19,315 bases of DNA from DASRAU01 sp036005805 (GTDB taxonomy: Bacteria; Acidobacteriota; Polarisedimenticolia; Gp22-AA2): contig DASYQE010000109.1 of assembly GCA_036005805.1 (NCBI GenBank), positions 1 through 19,315 of the forward strand, written 5' to 3'. The notes under the pieces are model-generated. The model made no database searches and was not told the origin of the DNA. It saw only the letters and a program-made list of their open reading frames with translations. A program made the position numbers and the translations under genes. Shown here in pieces: positions 14,801 through 19,315 of this stretch (position 1 is the stretch's first letter; each line of letters begins with the position of its first letter).

Positions 14801-16205
14801 TCTTCATCTTCTCGGCTTTCTCGAGGACTTCTTCGATGCCGCCGACGAGGTAGAACGCCTGCTCCGGCAGGTCGTCGTGCTTCCCCTCGACGATCTCCTT
14901 GAAGCCGCGCACGGTGTCCTTGATGGTGACGAACTTTCCCTTCAGGCCGGTGAACTGCTCGGCGACGAAGAAGGGCTGCGACAGGAAGCGCTGGATCTTG
15001 CGGGCCCGCGCCACCACCTGCTTGTCGTCCTCCGACAGCTCGTCGATCCCGAGGATGGCGATGATGTCCTGCAGGTCCTTGTAGCGCTGCAGCACGCCCT
15101 GCACCTGGCGAGCGACGGCGTAGTGCTCGTCGCCGACGATGCGCGGGTCGAGGATACGCGACGTCGAGGCGAGCGGATCCACCGCCGGGTAGATGCCCAT
15201 CTCGGAGATGGCGCGCGACAGGTTGGTCGAGGCGTCGAGGTGCGCGAAGGTCGTGGCCGGCGCCGGGTCGGTGTAGTCGTCGGCCGGCACGTAGATGGCC
15301 TGCACCGAGGTGATCGATCCCTTCACCGTCGAGGTGATGCGCTCCTGGAGCTCCCCCAGCTCGGTCGCCAGCGTCGGCTGGTAGCCGACCGCCGACGGCA
15401 TGCGGCCGAGAAGCGCCGACACCTCCGAGCCCGCCTGCGTGAAGCGGAAGATGTTGTCGATGAACAGCAGCACGTCCTGCCCCATGACGTCGCGGAAGTG
15501 CTCGGCGACCGTCAGCCCGGTGAGGCCGACGCGCAGCCGCGCCCCGGGCGGCTCGGTCATCTGGCCGTACACCAGCGCCGTCTTGCTGATGACGCCCGAC
15601 TCCTTCATCTCGAGCCAGAGGTCGTTGCCTTCGCGGGTGCGCTCGCCGACGCCGGCGAACACCGACACGCCGCCGTGCTTCATGGCGACGTTGTTGATCA
15701 GCTCCTGGATGAGCACCGTCTTGCCGACGCCGGCGCCACCGAACAGGCCGGTCTTGCCCCCCTTCAGGTACGGCTCGATGAGGTCGATGACCTTGATGCC
15801 GGTCTCGAACATCTCCAGCCGGGTGTTCTGCTGCTCGAAGGTGGGGGCGCTGCGGTGGATGGGCGACATGTGCTGCGCCTTGACCTCCCCCATCTGGTCC
15901 ACCGGGCGCCCGAGCACGTTGATGACCCGCCCGAGCACTTCGTTCCCGACCGGGATGGTGATCGGCGCGCCGGTGTCGGCAGCCTTCATGCCGCGCACCA
16001 TGCCGTCGGTCGGCTCCATGGCGACGCAGCGGGCGCGCCCCTCGCCCAGGTGCTGCTCCACCTCGGCGATGACGTCGATCGGCTGCGGGACGTCGAATCC
16101 TTCGCTGGTGATCCGCACCGCGTTGTAGATGGCGGGCAGCGTGTTCTCCGCGAACTCCACGTCCACCACCGGTCCGATGATCTGCACGACCTTGCCGACG
16201 TTCAT
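14790..16205 (-). CDS. atpD: ATP synthase F1 subunit beta
   Basis: A 471-residue catalytic beta subunit. It begins with the beta-barrel (GKVVQIIGPVVDVEF). The P-loop GGAGVGKTVL lies near residue 155, then GVGERTREGNDLW with the catalytic glutamate, LLFIDNIFRFTQAGSEVSALLGRMPSAVGYQPTL in two adjoining motifs, and DELSEDD near 390 in the lever region. Sequence and length are normal for the family. AAGGAG lies six bases ahead of the ATG. That ATG overlaps the stop of the PH-domain gene as ATGA, so beta synthesis may be coupled to that extra protein instead of directly to gamma. Confidence 0.98.
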   Translation of the reverse strand: MNVGKVVQIIGPVVDVEFAENTLPAIYNAVRITSEGFDVPQPIDVIAEVEQHLGEGRARCVAMEPTDGMVRGMKAADTGAPITIPVGNEVLGRVINVLGRPVDQMGEVKAQHMSPIHRSAPTFEQQNTRLEMFETGIKVIDLIEPYLKGGKTGLFGGAGVGKTVLIQELINNVAMKHGGVSVFAGVGERTREGNDLWLEMKESGVISKTALVYGQMTEPPGARLRVGLTGLTVAEHFRDVMGQDVLLFIDNIFRFTQAGSEVSALLGRMPSAVGYQPTLATELGELQERITSTVKGSITSVQAIYVPADDYTDPAPATTFAHLDASTNLSRAISEMGIYPAVDPLASTSRILDPRIVGDEHYAVARQVQGVLQRYKDLQDIIAILGIDELSEDDKQVVARARKIQRFLSQPFFVAEQFTGLKGKFVTIKDTVRGFKEIVEGKHDDLPEQAFYLVGGIEEVLEKAEKMKNAA

Positions 16206-16675
16206 CCCGCGCTCCTTCGTCTCTCTTCCTTCATCTCGATGATGGCGTCGCGCAGCTCCTCCGGCCGCGCCAGGCCGTCGATCGTCGTCTCGCCGTGCTC
16301 GGCCGCCGTCTGCAGGACGACCCGGCCGAACCCGAACATCCTGCCGAACAGCGTCTGCTCACACCCGACGTTGTTGATCGTCTCGAGCGGGCTGTCCATC
16401 ATCCGCACCGTCAGCACGCCCGACTCGTCGATCACCCGGCGGTCGGTCACCACCCAAATGTCCACGCGCCACACCAGCCACCGGCACAGCGCCCACAACG
16501 CCGCCGCGGCCGTGGCCGCGCCCGCGGCGTACCACCACGCCGGCGTCTGCGACAGCGCCGCCGCAGCCAGTCCCCCGACGCAGAACAGCAGCACCGTGAA
16601 CGGCCACACCACCGCGATCGGGTGCCTGCGCGCCTGGAGCCTCACCGTCTCGCCGGGCCGCAGGCGCGAGCGCAC
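16202..16675 (-). CDS. Two-TM PH-domain (bPH2/DUF304-like) membrane protein inside the atp operon
   Basis: A 157-residue protein: two hydrophobic helices at about 20-41 and 47-68, then a bacterial PH-like domain from about 70 to 150 (WVVTDRRVIDESGVLTVRMMDS, PLETINNVGCEQTLFGRMFGFGRVVLQTA). This architecture matches small YdbS/DUF304-type proteins; their biochemical role is poorly known. It starts at GTG 16675, two bases after the atpG stop, and its TGA overlaps the atpD ATG. It is not an ATP synthase subunit known to me. The tight packing suggests it is always co-expressed with F1. Possible roles in ATPase assembly or membrane attachment are speculation. The composition matches its neighbours, so there is no sign of a recent insertion. 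Confidence 0.85.
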   Translation of the reverse strand: MRSRLRPGETVRLQARRHPIAVVWPFTVLLFCVGGLAAAALSQTPAWWYAAGAATAAAALWALCRWLVWRVDIWVVTDRRVIDESGVLTVRMMDSPLETINNVGCEQTLFGRMFGFGRVVLQTAAEHGETTIDGLARPEELRDAIIEMKEERRRSAG

Positions 16676-16677
16676 TT

Positions 16678-17577
16678 TTACTTCAGCGCCTCCGCCCCTC
16701 CGACCACTTCGAGGATCTCCTTGGTGATCGCCGCCTGGCGGATCTTGTTCATCTGCAGCGTCAGCGCGTCGATCATGTCGGTGGCGTTGCGCGTCGCGTT
16801 GTTCATCGCGGTCATGCGCGCCCCCTGCTCCGCCGCCCCCGACTCGAGCAGGGCGCGGAAGACCTGGGTGCCGACGTGCCGTGGCAGCAGCCGGTCGAAC
16901 AGCGACACGTCGTCCGGCTCGTAGATGTAGTCCTCGGGCCGCACCGGCGCCCCGCCCGCGTCGGCGGCGGCGCCCTCCGGCTGCGTGCGCGCGAAGATCT
17001 CGAGCGGGATCGGCAGCAGCCGCTCGACCACCGGGCGCTGCTGCAGGATCGACTTGAACTCGTTGTAGACGAGGTAGACCGCGTCGTACTCCTCGGCGAC
17101 GAAGCCGCGCACCAGCTCCGAGGCGAGCGCGCGGACCTTGGGGACGTCGAGGTCCTTCAGGAGATCGACCTCGACGCGGCGTACTTTGTAGGCGCGGCGC
17201 TTGAACCAGTCGCGCGCCTTGCGGCCGACGAGATCGACGTGCACTTCGTCACGGTCCTGCAGCTCCGCGAGGAAGGCGCGCGCGCGGTTGAGGATGTTGG
17301 TGTTGAACGAGCCGCACAGCCCCTTGTCGGACGAGATCACCAGCACGACGACGCGCCGCTCCTCGCGCCGCGCCAGCAGCGGATGCTTCGACACGTCGGC
17401 GCGCGCCGCCAAAGACGACAGCACGTCGAGCATCTTCAGCGCGTAGGGACGCACCGCGATGATGCGCTCCTGGGCCCGCCGCATCTTCGCCGCCGACACC
17501 AGGTACATGGCGCGGGTGATCTGCTGCGTGCTCTTGACGCTGCGGATGCGGGTGCGGAAGTCGCGGACGTTGGCCAT
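16678..17577 (-). CDS. atpG: ATP synthase F1 subunit gamma
   Basis: A 299-residue gamma subunit forming the rotating shaft. The N-terminal helix reads RDFRTRIRSVKSTQQITRAMYLVSAAKMRRA, the Rossmann-like middle has VLVISSDKGLCGSFNTNIL, and the C-terminal helix has ARMTAMNNATRNATDMID followed by KIRQAAITKEILEVVGGAEAL. An insertion at about 205-225 (EGAAADAGGAPVRPEDYIYEP) is somewhat longer than in E. coli. ATG 17577 is preceded by GGGAGA seven bases upstream. It starts 24 bases after the atpA stop. Confidence 0.97.
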   Translation of the reverse strand: MANVRDFRTRIRSVKSTQQITRAMYLVSAAKMRRAQERIIAVRPYALKMLDVLSSLAARADVSKHPLLARREERRVVVLVISSDKGLCGSFNTNILNRARAFLAELQDRDEVHVDLVGRKARDWFKRRAYKVRRVEVDLLKDLDVPKVRALASELVRGFVAEEYDAVYLVYNEFKSILQQRPVVERLLPIPLEIFARTQPEGAAADAGGAPVRPEDYIYEPDDVSLFDRLLPRHVGTQVFRALLESGAAEQGARMTAMNNATRNATDMIDALTLQMNKIRQAAITKEILEVVGGAEALK

Positions 17578-17601
17578 CGGGGTCTCCCGGTCAGGCCCGG
17601 A

Positions 17602-19212
<1,611 letters not shown>

Positions 19213-19235
19213 TCTTCTCTCGGCTCCCTTGTCGT

Positions 19236-19315
19236 TCAGGCCCGCGCCAGCCGGCGGTGCAGCGACTGCAGCCGCGTCCGGAGCGAGCCGTCGTAGATCC
19301 GCGAGCCGACGCGCG
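19236..19315 (-). CDS. atpH: ATP synthase F1 subunit delta, C-terminal end only
   Basis: The last 25 codons of a gene that continues beyond the window, reading RVGSRIYDGSLRTRLQSL then a basic tail. The IYDGS-x-RTRL-x-x-L pattern is the C-terminus of the delta subunit (OSCP), which joins F1 to the peripheral stalk. Its position just before atpA agrees with the usual atpH-atpA-atpG-atpD-atpC order. Confidence 0.85.
   Translation of the reverse strand, partial: RVGSRIYDGSLRTRLQSLHRRLARA

Noticed and set aside
13542..16727. Plus-strand open frame of 1061 codons opposite the glycosyltransferase, atpC, atpD and PH-domain genes
   Set aside because: Antisense shadow of several well-supported genes; its translation has no domain and crosses real gene boundaries.

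Overview
The window is GC-rich bacterial chromosome. The gene content points to a Gram-negative organism: an ADP-heptose/LPS-type adenylyltransferase, SurA-like periplasmic chaperones, lipoproteins and a TonB-domain protein. The divergent Hfq-like Sm protein (signature AFYYLKQMNSRTP) and the overall gene mix suggest Acidobacteriota or a near relative. That placement is an inference from recall, not a search.

Left end (1-2820), accessory: read on the minus strand, this looks like a small chromosomal integron. An IntI-type tyrosine recombinase (2688-1702) is followed by a repeat-rich spacer, a SAM methyltransferase (1519-920), a structured 250-bp gap with a recombination-site candidate (790-661), a secreted TonB C-terminal-domain protein (642-214), and a convincing attC-like hairpin (197-105). 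A possible next cassette runs off the edge (83-1). The TonB gene begins just after GTTAGGTGTC and ends just before its exact reverse complement GACACCTAAC. That is the geometry of a gene cassette. The integrase faces the same way as the cassettes, which is the uncommon 'inverted integrase' layout.

Middle (2821-7380): a monocistronic Ala/Pro-rich lipoprotein with visible promoter and terminator; then a divergent plus-strand pair, xerC-like recombinase and inositol-monophosphatase-family enzyme. This pair converges with no spacer on pdxA, which follows an hfq-like gene on the minus strand. Conserved enzymes here (XerC, IMPase, PdxA) carry low-complexity Gly/Ala-rich insertions. pdxA appears to start at CTG, so ATG-only gene calling loses its first 112 residues.

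Right half (7377-19315): one tightly packed minus-strand run: atpH (partial), atpA, atpG, a two-TM PH-domain gene, atpD, atpC, an ALG5-like glycosyltransferase, rfaE2/hldE-C, mfd, a parvulin lipoprotein and a SurA-like parvulin. Start/stop overlaps (ATGA, CTGA, GTGA, 11 bp) imply translational coupling from the F1-ATPase genes into envelope, repair and chaperone genes. The run ends at a hairpin just after surA; hfq-like and pdxA follow, keeping the familiar surA-pdxA neighbourhood.

Most unusual points: the integron with same-direction integrase and a TonB-domain cassette; the PH-domain membrane gene wedged between atpG and atpD with an ATGA overlap; and two probable CTG starts. No rRNA, tRNA or CRISPR array was seen.
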